Source of the DNA: Heloderma charlesbogerti
Lineage: Eukaryota; Chordata; Lepidosauria; Squamata; Helodermatidae
Assembly (NCBI GenBank): GCA_026122225.1
Contig: JANEZZ010000520.1
Coordinates: 1,116,001 to 1,180,000 of the forward strand
DNA: 64,000 bases
Reading direction: 5' to 3'
Position numbers and translations under genes: made by a program
The notes under the pieces: generated by a model
Database searches by the model: none
What the model was told of the DNA's origin: nothing
What the model saw: the letters and a program-made list of their open reading frames with translations, nothing else
Part shown: one piece after another, positions 11,901 through 25,698 of the stretch
Position numbering within the stretch: position 1 is the stretch's first letter
Layout: every line of letters starts with the position of its first letter

Positions 11901-14900
11901 GAATTTTCCTCCAGCACCACAGTTCAAAAGCATCTATCTTCCTTCGCTCAGCCTTCCTTATGGTCCAGCTCTCGCAGCCATAGGTTACTACGGGGAATAC
12001 CACTGCTTTAACTATGCGGACCTTTGTTGTCAGTGTGATGTCTCTGCTCTTAACTATTTTATCAAGATTTGTCATTGCTGTCCTCCCAAGAAGTAAACGT
12101 CTTCTGATTTCCTGGCTGCAGTCAGCATCTGCAGTAATCTTTGCGCCTAGAAAAACAAAGTCTGTCACTGCCTCGACGTTTTCTCCCTCTATTTGCCAGT
12201 TATCAATCAAGATAGTTGCCATAATCTTGGGGTTTTTTTGAGGTTTAACTGCAACCCATCTTTTGCCCTTTCTTCTTTCACCTTTGTCATAAGATTCCTC
12301 AGCTCCTCCTAGCTTTCAGCCATCAAAGTGGTATCATCTGCATATCTGAGATTGTTAATGTTTCTCCCAGCGATTTTAACTCCAGCCTTGGCTTCATCAA
12401 GCCCAGCACGTCGCATGGTGTGTTCTGCATACAGGTTGAATAGGGAGGGTGAGAGTATGCAACCCTGCCGTACTCCTTTCCCAATCTTAAACCAGTCCGT
12501 TGTTCCGTGGTCTGTTCTTACCGTTGCTACTTGGTCATTATACAGATTCCTCAGGAGGCAGACAAGATGACTTGGTATCCCCATAACACCAAGAACTTGC
12601 CACAATTTGTTATGATCCACACAGTCAAAGGCTTTAGAATAGTCAATAAAACAGAAATAGATGTTTTTCTGAAACTCCCTGGCTTTCTCCATTATCCAGC
12701 GGATATTGGCAATTTGGTCTCTAGTTCCTCTGCCTTTTCTAACCCCAGCTTGTACATCTGGCAATTCTCGTTCCATGAATTGCTGGAGTCTACCTTGCAA
12801 GATCTTGAGCATTACCTTACTGGCATGTGAAATAAGTGCCACTGTTCGATAGTTGGAACATTTTTTGGTGCTTCCCTTTTTTGGTATGGGGATATACGTT
12901 GATCTTTTCCAATCTGGTGGCCATTCTTGTGTTTTCCAAATTTGCTGGCATATGGCATGCATCACCTTGACAGCATCATTTTGCAAGATTTTAAACAGTT
13001 CAGCTGGGATACAGTCATCTCCTGCTGCCTTGTTATTAGCAATGCTTCTTAAGGCCCATTCAACCTCACTCTTCAGGATGTCTGGCTCTAGCTCACTGAC
13101 CACACTGTCAAATCTATCCCCGATATTATTATCCTTCCTATACAGATCTTCCGTATATTCTTGCCACCTTTTCTTGATCTCTTCTGCTTCTGTTAGGTCC
13201 TTGCCATCTTTTTTTGATCATACCCATTTTTTTTATCATAACCATTTTTGATCATACCCATTTTTGCCTGGAATTGACCTCCGATGTTTCTAATTTTCTG
13301 GAAGAGGTCTCTTATCCTTCCTATTCTATGATCTTCTTCCGCTTCCGCGCATTGCTTGTTTAAAAATAATTCCTTATCTGTTCTGGCTGACCTCTGGCAT
13401 TTTGCATTTAATTGGGCATATCTCCCCCTATCACTGTTGCCTTTTGCTTTCCTTCTTTCTTGGGCTGCTTCCAGTGTCTCAGCAGACAGCCATCTTGCCT
13501 TCTTGGTTTTCTTTTTCTTTGGGACGTTTGTTGTTGCCGCCTCCTGAACAATGTTGCGAACTTCTGTCCATAGTTCTTCCGGGACCCTATCTACTAAATC
13601 TAGTCCCTTAAATCTATTCTTCACCTCCACTGCATATTCATGAGGAATATTCGTGAGCTCATATCTAACTGATCTGTGGGTCTTCCCTAGTCTCTTTATT
13701 CTGATTCTAAATTGTGCAATAAGAAGTTCGTGATCTGAACTACAATCAGCTCTAGGTCTTGTTTTTACCAACTGCATAGATATCCGCCACCTTTGGCTAC
13801 AAAGGATGTAGTCAATCTGATTTCGGTGTCAACCATCTGGTGAAGTCCATGTATAAAGTTGTCTCTTAGGTTGTTGGAAGAGAGTGTTTGTTATGCACAG
13901 TGAGTTGTCTTGGCAAAATTCTATCAGCCTATGTCCTGCTTCATTTTGTTCTCCCAGACCATGCTTGCCTGTAATTCCAGGTGTCGTTTGACTACCCACC
14001 TTAGCATTCCAGTCTCCTGTAATGAAAATAACATCTTTTTTTGGTGTACTATCCAGTAGGTGCTGCAGATCCTCATAGAACTGATCTACTTCTGCTTCTT
14101 CAGCATCTGTGGTTGGGGCATATACTTGGATCACTGTGATGTTAAATGGCTTACCCTGAATTCGAATTGAGATCATTCTGTCATTTTTTGGATTGTATCC
14201 AAGCACTGCTTTAGCCACTTTATTATTAATTATGAAGGCTACTCCATTTCTTCTGTGGTCCTCTTGTCCACAGTAGTAGATCTGGTGGTCATTTGATGTG
14301 AAGTGGCCCATTCCAGTCCATTTCAGTTCACTGACACCCAAAATGTCTATCTTTAATCTTGACATCTCCCCAATAACCACATCCAATTTGCCCTGGCTCA
14401 TAGATCTTACATTCCAGGTTCCTATGGTGTGTTGATCTTTAGAACATCGGATTTGTCGTTCCCCACCAGCATCATCAGCTGCTAGGCGCCCTTTTGGCTT
14501 TGAGCTAGCGGCGTCATCACATCTGGGGCTAGTTGAACTTATCCTCTGTTCCTCCCCAGTAGCATTTTGACCATCTTCCCACCTGGGAGTCCCATCTTCC
14601 GATGGTATACCAACATATCTCTGGTTGTACTGATCCATTTAGTTTTCATGGCAAGAATACTGGGGTGGGTTGCCGTTTCCTTCCCCAGGGATCGTATTTA
14701 GTCTGACCTCTCTGCCATGACCTTTCCATCTTGGGTGTCCCTTCATGGTTTAGCTCATGACGTCATTGAGGTGCTCAAGCTCCAGCACCACGACAAGGTA
14801 ACAATCTCCTTTGCTGGAGAAATACTAATATAGACAGCTGTATATCAAGATGGGGTACAGTGCAGACCTAAGTAGAATATAAAGGCCTGATATTTCCTTT

Positions 14901-17900
14901 TTAAATTAAAGTTGGCTGTTAGCTACAACCCAAGCAGTACTTTTTGGCAGCCATCAGTATTGAGATAGCATGTTGTAGGTTGACAAGGCATGCAAGTAGT
15001 AGCAGAAGGTGAATTCAGAATGGGGAATCTACCAACACAATGTACCCCAATGAATCTTTAGAACCTCACATTTGCATATCACAGTGTTTCTAAAAAGCAG
15101 GTGTGCCTGGAGGGAGGGAGACTGCTTTTACAAAAGCGAACACTCACCTGCAAACAATTCTACAAAGAAAGCCCATTGTGGGTTGGGGAGCCAGTTGAAG
15201 AGTATGTCATTGGATATAAAATGCCTGCTGTTGTGGGCAGATCTTTCTACATCTCTGGTAGTTTAGAGAAATTCCACATTTTATCTAGTAAGTACACAAA
15301 GCATGAATACCACATTTTGTCAGAACTCTCTGCCATGACCGGTCCATCTTGGGTGGCCCTGCACGGCATAGCTTATGGCTTCACTGAGTTATGCAAGCCC
15401 CTTCGCCACAACAAGGCAGTGATCCATGAAGGGGATGTGACAAAATGTGGTCCACTGGAGAAGGAAATGGCAACCCACTCCAGTATTCTTGCCAAGAAAA
15501 CCCCATGGAACGAATCACAAGGCTAAAAGATATGACGCCAGAAGATGAGCCCCTCAGGTCGGAAGGTGTCCAATATACTACTGAGGAAGAGCAGAGGGAA
15601 TTTCCAAGTAGTGCCAGAAAGAGTGAAGCGGCTGGGCCAAAGCCGAAAGGACACTCTGCTGTGGATGTGTCTGGTGGTGATAAGAAAATCCAATGCTGTA
15701 AAGAACAATATTGTTTAGGAACCTGGAATGTCAGATCAATTCATCAAGGTAAGCTGGAGGTGGTCAAACATGAGATGGCAAGATTGAACATCGACATCTT
15801 GGGAATCAGCAAACTAAAATGGACAAGCATGGGCGAATTTAATTCAGGTGACCATCATATCTACTACTGTGGGCAAGAATCCCTCAGAAGAAATGGAGTA
15901 GCACTCATCGTCAACAAAAGGGTGGGAAAAGCAGTACTGGGGTACAATCTTAAAAACGATAGAATGATCTCAGTATGAATCCAAGGCAAACCATTCAACA
16001 TCACAGTAATTCAAGTCTATGCCCCAACCACTGAGGCCGAAGAAGCTGAGGTTGATCGGTTCTATGAAGACCTACAACACCTTCTAGAACTAACACCAAA
16101 AAAAGATGTCTTCTTAATCATAGGGGATTGGAATGCTTAAAGTAGGAAGTCAAGAAATCACCAGGATAACAGGCAAGCATGGCCTTGGTGTACAAAATGA
16201 AGCAGGACAAAGGCTAAAGAGTTTTGCCAAGAGAACACGCTGATCATAGCAAACACTCTTTTCCAACAGCACAAGAGGTGACTCTACACATGCACATCAC
16301 CAGAGGGTCAATATCGAAATCAGATTGATTATGTCCTTTGCAGTCAAAGATGGAGAAGCTCTATACAGTCAGTAAAAACGAGACCTGGAGCTGACTGTGG
16401 CTCAGATCATGAGCTGATTCTTGCAAAATTTCGGCTTAAATTGAAGAACATAGGGAAAACCACTAAACCATTCAGGTATGACCTAAATCATATCCCTTAT
16501 GAATATATAGTGGAGGTGAGGAATAGATTTCAGGGATTAGACCTGATAGACAGAGTGCCTGAGGAACTATGGACGGAGGTCCGTAACATTGTTCAGGAGG
16601 CAGCAACTCAATCCATCCCAAAGAAAACGAAATGCAAAGTGGCTGTCTGATGAGGCTTTACAAGTAGCTGAGGAAAGAAGGGAAGCGAAAAGCAAGGGAG
16701 AAAGGGGAAGATATAGCCAACTGAATGCAGAGTTCCAGAGAATAGCAAGGAGAGACAAGAAGTAGGGATGGGGGAGAATTTCTCCCCGAAACTTCAGGGG
16801 GCCGAACGCCAAATAGCGTTGCCCTTATTTTCGCCGTAGTCTACGTAAATCTTTACATAGACTACAGCGACCAAATAAGGAACGCGAATGGTGGCTCCTT
16901 ATGGGGGCCGCCATTTGCGTACACGCTTTTTTTTTTTCCCCAAAGTCACCCGTGATAGGCTACGTGACGATTAACGTAGCCTATCACGGCTGACTTTGCA
17001 GATCTAGCCATGATAGGCTACTTTAATCATTACGTAGCCTATCACAGGGTTAATCATTACGTAGCCTATTACGTTACGTAGCCTATCACAGGGGCGTTTT
17101 TTTGTTTTGTTTTTTCTTTTGAAGTTCGCGGCCGGGGAGACGGGGCGCTTCTCCCCGGCCTGAATTTCGGCCGGGCGAGGAGGGAAGCCTCCCCCCCGGC
17201 CTGAATTTCGGCCGGGCGAGGAGGGAAGCCTCCCCCCCCCAGCCTGAACTTTGGGGGGAGCAGCGAAGCGCCTCCCCCCCACCGCGAAGCAAGCTGCGAG
17301 ACCAGGTAAGTGACTTTCGTGCACCCCTAACAAGAAGGCCTTCTTAAATGAACAATGCAAATAAATCGAGGAAAACAACAGAATGGGAAAGACTAGAGAT
17401 CTCTTCAAGAAAATCAGAGATCTCAAGGGAACATTTTGTGCAAAGACGGCCATGATAAAGGACAAAAAAGGCAGGGACCTCACAGAAGCAGATGAGATTC
17501 AGAAGAGGTGGAAAGAATACACAGAAGAACTATACAGGAAAGATCTGAATGTCCCTGATAGCCATGATAGTGCGGTCACTGAACTTCAGCCGGACATCCT
17601 CGAGAGTGAAGTCAAGTGGGCCTTAGGAAGCATTAGTAACAACAAAGCTAGCAGAGATGACAGTCTTCCAGCTGAGCTATTTAAAATCCTAAAAGATGAT
17701 GCTGTTAAAGTGCTGCACTCAATATGCCAACACATTTGGAACACTCAACAGTGGCCACAAGACTGGAAAAGGTCAGTTTACATTCCAATTCCAAAGAAGG
17801 GCAACGCCAAAGAGTGTTCAAACTCCGCACAATTGCGCTCATTTCACATGCCAGCAAGGTGATGCTCAAAATCCTACAAGCTAGGCTTCAGCAGTATGCG

Positions 17901-20900
17901 AACCGAGAACTACCGGAAGTACAAGCTGGGTTTCGAAGAGGCAGAGGAACTAGAGAGCAAATCGCCAACATTCGCTGCATCATGGAGAAAGCAAGAGAAT
18001 TCCAGAAAAACGTCTATTTCTGCTTCATTGACTACGCTAAAGCCTTTGATTGTGTGGATCACAACAAACTGTGGCAAATTCTGAAAGAGATGGGGGTACC
18101 AGACCACCTTACCTGTCTCCTGAGAAACCTGTACGAGGGTCAAGAAGCAACAGTAAGAACCAGACATGGAACAACCGAGTGGTTCAAATTTGGGAAAGGA
18201 GTATGACAAGGCTGCATATTGTCACCCTGCTTATTTAACTTATATGCAGAGTACATCATGAGAAACGCCGGGTTGGATGAATCACAGGTCAGAATTAAGA
18301 TTGCCGGGAGAATTATCAACAACCTCAGATATGCAGATGATACCACCCTAATGGCAGAAAGTGAAGAGGATCTAAAGAGCCTCTTGTTGAGGGTGAAAGT
18401 GGAGAGTGCAAAAGCTGGTTTGAAACTCAACATTAAAAAAACGAAGATCATGGCATCTGGCCCCATCACTTCCTGGCATATGGAAGGGGAAGAAATGTAA
18501 GCAGTGACAGATGTTATTTTCTTGGGCTCCAAGATCACCGCAGACGGTGAGTGTAGCCATGAAATTAAAAGACACTTGCTCCTTGGGAGGAAAGCTATGG
18601 CAAACCTAGACAGCATAGTAAGAAGCAGAGACATCACCTTGCCGACAAAGGTCCGTCTAATCAAAGCTATGGTTTTACCAGTAGTAACGTATGGCTGTGA
18701 GAGCTGGACTATAAGGAAGGCTGAGCGCCAAAGAATTGATGCTTTCGAACTGTGGTGCTGGAGAAGACTCTTACGAGTCCCCTGGACGGCAAGGAGGTCA
18801 AATCAGTCCATACTAAAGGAAATCAACCCTGAGTGCTCATTGGAAGGACAGATACTGAAGCTGAAGCTGAAATATTTTGGCCACCTAATGGGAAGAGAAA
18901 AGTCACTGGAAAAGGCCCTGATGCTGGGGAAGACTGAAGGCAAAAGGAGAAGGGGACGGCAGAGGATGAGATGGCTAGATAGCATCACTGATGCAATGAA
19001 TATGGACTTGAGCACGCTCTGGGAGAGAGCGCAGGACAGGAAGGCCTGGCGTGCTATGGTCCATGGGGTCACGAAGAGTCGGACACGACTGAACGACTGA
19101 ACAACAACACAAAGCATGAATACAGCAGTGTTACGCCAGTGATTCCGACAGACAAAGGATGTGCATTTGTAGTCAAAATGACTCTCGTACACTTGCCTAG
19201 GAGCTGTGATCCAGTCAAATGCCTTGAGCATGCAAGGATGTGTGCATGTTGCACAGTGCTTGCTGCAGGAAACACTAAGCATATTCGCCAATAGTGTTTG
19301 CCATGGATACAGTTGCCTGCTTAAAGTTTATGCAGTGATCCACTACTTTATTCTAGTTAAATTTGGATGTACCTATTTTGCCTTTGAATGCTTTTTTAAA
19401 TAAATTGCATTGATCCTTTGTTGCAAGCCCCCTTGGTGGGCTTCTTTTTACAATCAAAAGGCAGTACAGACTTGCTTTAAAAATAAAAATAAAATATTCA
19501 TTTCACTAGGTTAGGTTTAGAGTGCCACATTATATAACAGTGCGTGCACACCTGCCTGGGCACATTGTATACTTTAGCCCACCTTTCTCCAACCTGGTGC
19601 CCTCCAGATGTGTTGGACTGCAACTCCCATAATTCCCAGCCAGCATGGTTGCATCCAACACATTTGGAGGACACCAGGTTGAGAAGGCTATTTTAGCCTG
19701 TCAACAGGCACATTTTATTTATGTAGAAAGCTAGCCATCTGACAGAAGCAAAAAATAAGTCTCAAAGGGTCATCCGTCAGGGGAAAATACACAGGGAAAT
19801 AGCCCTTATATTTTTTTTTTTAAAAGGGCTATTTTTAAATTGAAAATATTCCAATTATGATAGGCACATGTTCTCCACAATTTTCAGCACTGGCCACAAT
19901 TTATATTGGTTTTGAGGAAATAGGTAGTTATGGTTTAGCAGTCAAGCCCATACCTCAAATAATTACAGTAGGTATGACTTCTGTGGTTAAGACGCTGAAT
20001 TGCAGACCGGAAGGTCAGCAGGACAGCAGTTCGAGACCCGAGTGCTGCGTGACGGAGTGAGCTCCCGTCTTCAGTCCCAGCTCCTGCCAACCTAGCAGTT
20101 CGAAAGCAAGAAATTGCAAGTAGATAAATAGGTACCGCCTCGGCGGGAAAGGTAACAGCGTTCCGTGCACCTCGGTGTTCAGTCATGCCGGCCACATGAC
20201 CACGGAAGTGTCTTCGGACAGCGCTGGCTCTTCGGCTTAGAAACGGGGATGAACACCGCACCCTAGAGTCGGACACGACTGGTTGGGGACACCTTTACCT
20301 TTTACCTTTTTATGACTTCTGCAACACCCTTATGGGAAGCTATGAGCAGGATATAAAATCTTCCAATTATTTAATTAATCTTGTATCCAATTGCTCCTCT
20401 CTAAAGTCTTTCTGACTTTATTGTATAATCAGATATGTTAACTTTTACTACTCCAGCGTCAGTCTTTAAGAGAAGCTTCAAGCCTTGTACTCTAAAAGGC
20501 AGGACGTTAAGTAAATCTCATGGCACAAATCCACATTTTGGACTCAAGCACATTTTTTTCTATGACTTCCAGAGCTCTTGAGTTTGTGACTCAGAACGCA
20601 ACAGGAAACATTGTCTTGATACAGCAACATCTTTCTCTATCCCTCCAGTTCTGAACTTGCTGCACTGAAATCAATTCAGAAGAAACAGGAAGAAAGACTG
20701 CAAGTCAGCATTTTTCAAACACAGTCACTGGGTCACGAGGAGATTTCCTTTTCTTGGAAAGGCTTTTGCTGAACTGATCTAACAAGCAATGCTTTTTATT
20801 CAATTAAACAAGGACAAAAGCGTACAGATCCATTTTCGCTACATTTGATGTATTCAATAGCATATTAACTTCTAGAACCATGCACATAGCAAACCATTGA

Positions 20901-21067
20901 TGTATCTACCAGGGGAAGAAACATGCCATTCTTTAAAATAAAAAAATGGCAAGATCTTAAGTTGAAATTTTAAGAACTGGTGAGCAAGATGCTTTGGGGA
21001 TTTGAGTGAACGCATGCAGGATACCATAAACATTAGGAAACCTACTACAGTAGCAAAAAAATGAGGT

Positions 21068-21126
<59 letters not shown>

Positions 21127-24100
21127 TACACACACAGGCATCTAAGACTGGTGGTCATAGTTACCATGCAGTATCAAGAGGGAGTTCCTCACTGCATGGG
21201 TTATAGTCCACTATTTTGCCTTCATTGTGGGCTTTTTCAGAATTTTGTTGGGGGTGGAGTATACAAAAAAACGTAAATGTGAGAAACATGCTTAGAAACA
21301 GGACATGCATTCCACAGGTATACCTGCACTCTTGTTAAGTGTACTCTGTAGCAAATCTGGGGATGTTGCTGCTTAATATGCAAAACAGGCTTAGCGTAAC
21401 CCTGTTCAGACATTAAGTACCAGTGGGTACTGAATGCATGAGGGGGAAAACAGGAACATGCAGGGCTAGCTCCAATCCATTTGATGACAACATGCACTGG
21501 CCACGTTCTCTGGGAAATGTATGATCAGGTCAGTCTGAAGGGGGCTGTCTTCTGTGTGTATAGGGCAGGGCTGGATAACTTGTGGCCCTCCAGAAGTTTT
21601 GGCCTACAACTTCCATCAGCCCTAGCCAGCATAGCCAACAGTGATGAATGATGGGAGTTGTAGGCTAAAACATCTCGAGGGCCATAAGTTGCCCACCCCT
21701 GGTGTAGGGTTTCCAACATGGGGATGGAAACCATGGTCAAAGGCCTTCAAGAAGGAGTACTTAGGTAGGTAGTGGGATCTTGCTCCTTGGAATTATTTAA
21801 AAAGGCAAGGTGCACAGGCATCCATCAGAGGAGGTGCTTAGAATGAACTAGAAAGACACAGAAAAAAGCAGACATTTTCCTTCATTTCATTAAAATTACT
21901 TTGTGAGATGTTTGAAGTTTTTAATACTGTTTTTCAAACCCTGTTTTAGACTCAGTTGCCATCCAACCCCAGCACTCTTACTGTGGTTTTGGGATGCTAA
22001 CACTAGCAGTTGGAGCCAACTGTTTTAGTCAGCTTTGGGCTTTTATCAGATTCTGCCTCCACTGGTATGAACACGTCTTTAATTTACAGTCTTCTTCAGA
22101 GGCCCTGTTACATGTCCGACTACCAAGAGAGGTTAGATTGGTGGTGACACAGGACAGAGTCTTTTCTGTGACTGCACACCCTGATTCTAGAACTCCCTCC
22201 CTAAGGAGGGTCAGATTAGCCCCACCATTGCCTAACTTTAGGCAGGTTGTAAAGACTTATTTAGGCTGGCATTTGATGGGTTTTAAAGTTTTATTTTGCA
22301 CTCTGGATATTTTAAAGACGGCTTGCCCTATTCTTTACCAACTTTATACAACTTTGACGCTGGATAATATGTGTAATGGCCCTCTAATCAGGCCACAAAG
22401 CCAGTAGAGGTTTGGGAAGTGATTGCTCATATTTTCTGAAGTCTTACACTTGTTGTTTAATCACTGTTGTTTTAATGGAATAATTAACCTTTAAAACCAA
22501 AGATGTGCAGTCAACATCTGTTTGTATGGCTGAAATTGCCATAACTAATCCTTAACTCTAGGCAACTCAAGCTTGATCTTGCAAACTGGTTAATAAAGCT
22601 GTTTTCAGCAGTAGCAGTGCAGCACCATAAAGGGTATAATACTATGAAAACAATGTCTTTCTATGGGAATATAAACAATAGATGACATGGCTTTGTTTTC
22701 AAAGACTTCTTGTTGTCTTGAAAGATCGGTGTCAACACAAGCTAAAATCACTGGCACAGAAGATGCCCAACATCCAGTTGAGCACAGCCACACTAGATTG
22801 CCATAACCTATAACAGGATATTAGAAGAGGGCTACTCTCCATTTTTAATGCACACATTTTGGTAGTTTCCAACATTTGAAATCATTAACATTTGCTTCAA
22901 AAAATCAGTTTCTGAAGACACAGTAACTGACTTAGCAGAAAGTTAAGGATATGAAATAAATTCTGTGTTCTGAAACATGAAATTTATATAAACTTTGAAA
23001 CGTGTTGTTAAAACCCTCAATCAGTATATTGGCAGTACTAGTAAAAAGGTCTCCACCATCATCTAAACCAGGGATAGGCAACCTAGTACCCGCCAGTTGT
23101 TTTGCACGAGTTTTGTAGGCCAAAACTTCTGGAGGGCCACAAGTTATCCAGCCCTGCCCTATACACACAGAAGACAGCCCCCTTCAGACTGACCTGATCA
23201 TACATTGCCCAGCCAGCACGGTTGGGGATTATGGGAGTTGTAATCCAAGACATCTCAAGGGCACCATGTTGCCTCTCCTGATCTAAACAGATGAGGCGGT
23301 ATCTAGTGTCTATACTTTAGGAAACAAACCCAGCAGGTTTCTAGACACAGTTGCTTAGTTTATTTATTCAGGAAAGGTGTCTCAACATGTAGCAATTCCT
23401 CTGCCTATGCGTACGTGGAGTTAGGATGACATATTCTAACAAGCTAGCTCTGTATAAACAAACTAGATGATATGATGGAAGAAGGCCAATTAGCCACTCT
23501 AAGTGAGAGTAGATCCCCAATATACATTTATACATCGCACATGTAGCCCCAGAGAGCACAGGTTTCTAGGAGCACTGATCGGTACAGTTATTCATAATTA
23601 TCTCCAGTGCACTAGACTGCACAAGGATGATGTTTTTTGCACACAGTAGACATATCCCTCTGTGTTCTATGCACTGTGGCAAGCATTGCATGTTCAGCTG
23701 AACTATTCCACAGAATTTTCAGTACAGAACATGTAGCCATGCCTGGCTCAGACACATGTTGTTCTTGAAAACTAGAAAGAACACATTTCTGTAGCTCCTT
23801 ACTTACCAGTCTCTTCTCAATTTTGCCCATCACCAGAACTCAACCAATAATATCCATTCCATTCCTTGGGTCTAGTATCCTTAGATGCATTTATTATGGA
23901 TGAATATGGAAACCTCAAATAGTTTGTTCTTTTCCAGTTTAATGTATTTTGCATACAAATTCATTTTAGAAACATGTCTCATCACCAATGTCATACATAT
24001 CAGATGTGAGAAATTTGTTTAGGAGCTATGACCACATGCAATATATAATTAGCTGGACAGCCACAGCTAGTTTGCATATTTCGGTTCAGTTCATTTGAAT

Positions 24101-25661
24101 AAATACAGGAGATGCCAAGCCACAGCTTACAGACCAACTGAACTCATTTTTGCAATATTGTAATGGTCAGACACTCCAGTTATGGGACTGTTGGTCTTAA
24201 AATGTGAACAGCTGAAGGTGCCCTCTGGATAAAGATTTGCAAGCCACAGGAGGTTTGTTATTGGCCCAAAATCTAGTGCTAAATAAGGTCCACTGCACTT
24301 ACGTATTCAATTATATCTCTACAAAGATGTGGTTTGTTTAAAGCGGGGGGGGGGAGAATATGTGGCCCTCCAGATGTTATTCAACTGCAATTCCCATCAG
24401 CCCTAGTCACCATAGCCAGTGGTATTGAGGAATAATGGGAGTGGCGCTCTGTAAAGGAACAACCCATCTCTAAGGTATGTGAAGGAACACCCCTTAGGTA
24501 TCCCCCTGCTAGTCCCCCAAATGTATCTCTATTGTTTAACCAATTCCTCTGCCACCATGAAACTTACACCCTCTTAGTTATTAAACTTCTGTGCTTAACG
24601 TAGCTGAGCATAGGTGTGGGACAAAACAAATCAGAGGTTCATGTAGTTTAAAACAAAGGTACAGCAAAATAAATTATTAAGAGGTAATAAACAAGATAAC
24701 TTCCTAAATTATAGCTACTGATTCTTTAAAAGGCTTGAATGATGTTACTGTTCCCATGAGTTTTTGGCTATGGAAGCTTTAGTTCAGGGATGTAGAATTC
24801 CAGGCCTGGGGGCCAATTCCAGGCCTGGGGGCCAATTCCAGGCCTGGGGGCCAATTCCAGGCCTGGGGGCCAATTCCAGGCCTCCTGGTGTACCCTAGAG
24901 GGCCATGCCTCCTTCCCCTGGCTCTAACCCCTTTCCCCTGATCGCTAATCATTTGGTTGGTTTCTTTGCTTTTCCACAGTTTTCTCCCCACTCAAAAAGG
25001 TTGGAAAGCCTCTCCTAAGGTTTAGTTCCTGGCTGCAACAGCTTTAAGCTACAATTTTTGTCCCCGCCCCTTTTGCCTTTGTCCCCGCCCACCACTGGAA
25101 CCCAGCCCCCAAGAGCTTCTCCAAAATGGAATGCGGCCCTCAGGCTGAAAGGGACTGGACACCCCTACAATAGTTCCTCTCCCTAGCCAACCATAGGCTA
25201 ATACGCCTATCAAGCTCCACCTGTTAACTCGCAAGCCTGGCAATGAGGGCTTGAAAAGCAGTTGTCTGTCTGGTAGGAGCTGGCTACAAGCTAGAAGCTT
25301 TAAGGCTGTTCATTGGTTTGGCCCAGCAGCAGCTCTTCCTTCAGATTATGCCACCAGGTGACACTCGGGCCTCAGCTCTTCCTCCAAAGGCTGCTCCAGA
25401 AGTCTTAATCTCCTCACTTGCAGACCTTCTTCAGCTTCTGCCTCACATACTCTCAGATTAGCTAGCTACCTGGCGCTGTGGCTGCTCATCTTCCTGACCA
25501 ATGTTTTCCTCAGACTGCCAGCCTCTCACAAAGACAGCTTTGAGGACTCTCTCATGATGAACGCTCCACATGTCACTCCACAGCTCCTTATATCTCCTTA
25601 TATCTGTTCCAGCCACAACCCTCCAGACAATTAGCTTCGTTGTGGCCAACATTCCATCACA

Positions 25662-25698
<37 letters not shown>

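Larger units (their letters stand above)
15445..19100 (+). pseudogene. BovB copy 2 endonuclease-reverse transcriptase ORF (broken)
   Basis: The endonuclease ([29 protein letters not shown]) is open from 15445 to a TGA at 15976 in place of the Arg codon kept in copy 3. An extra T near 16138 shifts the frame at GDWNA. The hAT-type element splits the middle domain at 16763. The reverse transcriptase ([19 protein letters not shown] at about 18020) ends at a TGA near 18204 where Arg is expected; copy 3 has the same stop. YADD is intact at 18330-18341, and the C-terminal domain is open at 18504-19100. It is dead, but the individual motifs are well kept, so the insertion is fairly young. Confidence 0.9.
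15311..19106 (+). mobile_element. BovB LINE, full-length copy 2, with 5' inversion and an inserted hAT-type element
   Basis: The target duplication is perfect and 17 bp, ACACAAAGCATGAATAC at 15294-15310 and 19107-19123. The body is nearly identical to copy 3 (44210-47403 in reverse). Two oddities stand out: about 120 bp at the 5' end (15311-15432) is inverted relative to copies 1 and 3, and a 567-bp element with its own 8-bp duplication interrupts the ORF at 16763-17329. Without that insert the length is about 3.2 kb. Confidence 0.95.

Noticed and set aside
11572..14638. The endonuclease/reverse transcriptase frames as a host gene or retron-like defence system
   Set aside because: Motif order, 3' end and target duplications identify them as BovB LINEs; they carry stops and frameshifts.
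16780..17300. CpG-rich block as a third promoter
   Set aside because: It coincides exactly with a transposable element bounded by an 8-bp duplication inside BovB, so composition is explained by the element. Promoter activity cannot be excluded but has no support.
24795..24889. Regular 19-bp repeats as a CRISPR-like array
   Set aside because: The units are head to tail with no spacers and the sequence is vertebrate. It is a minisatellite.
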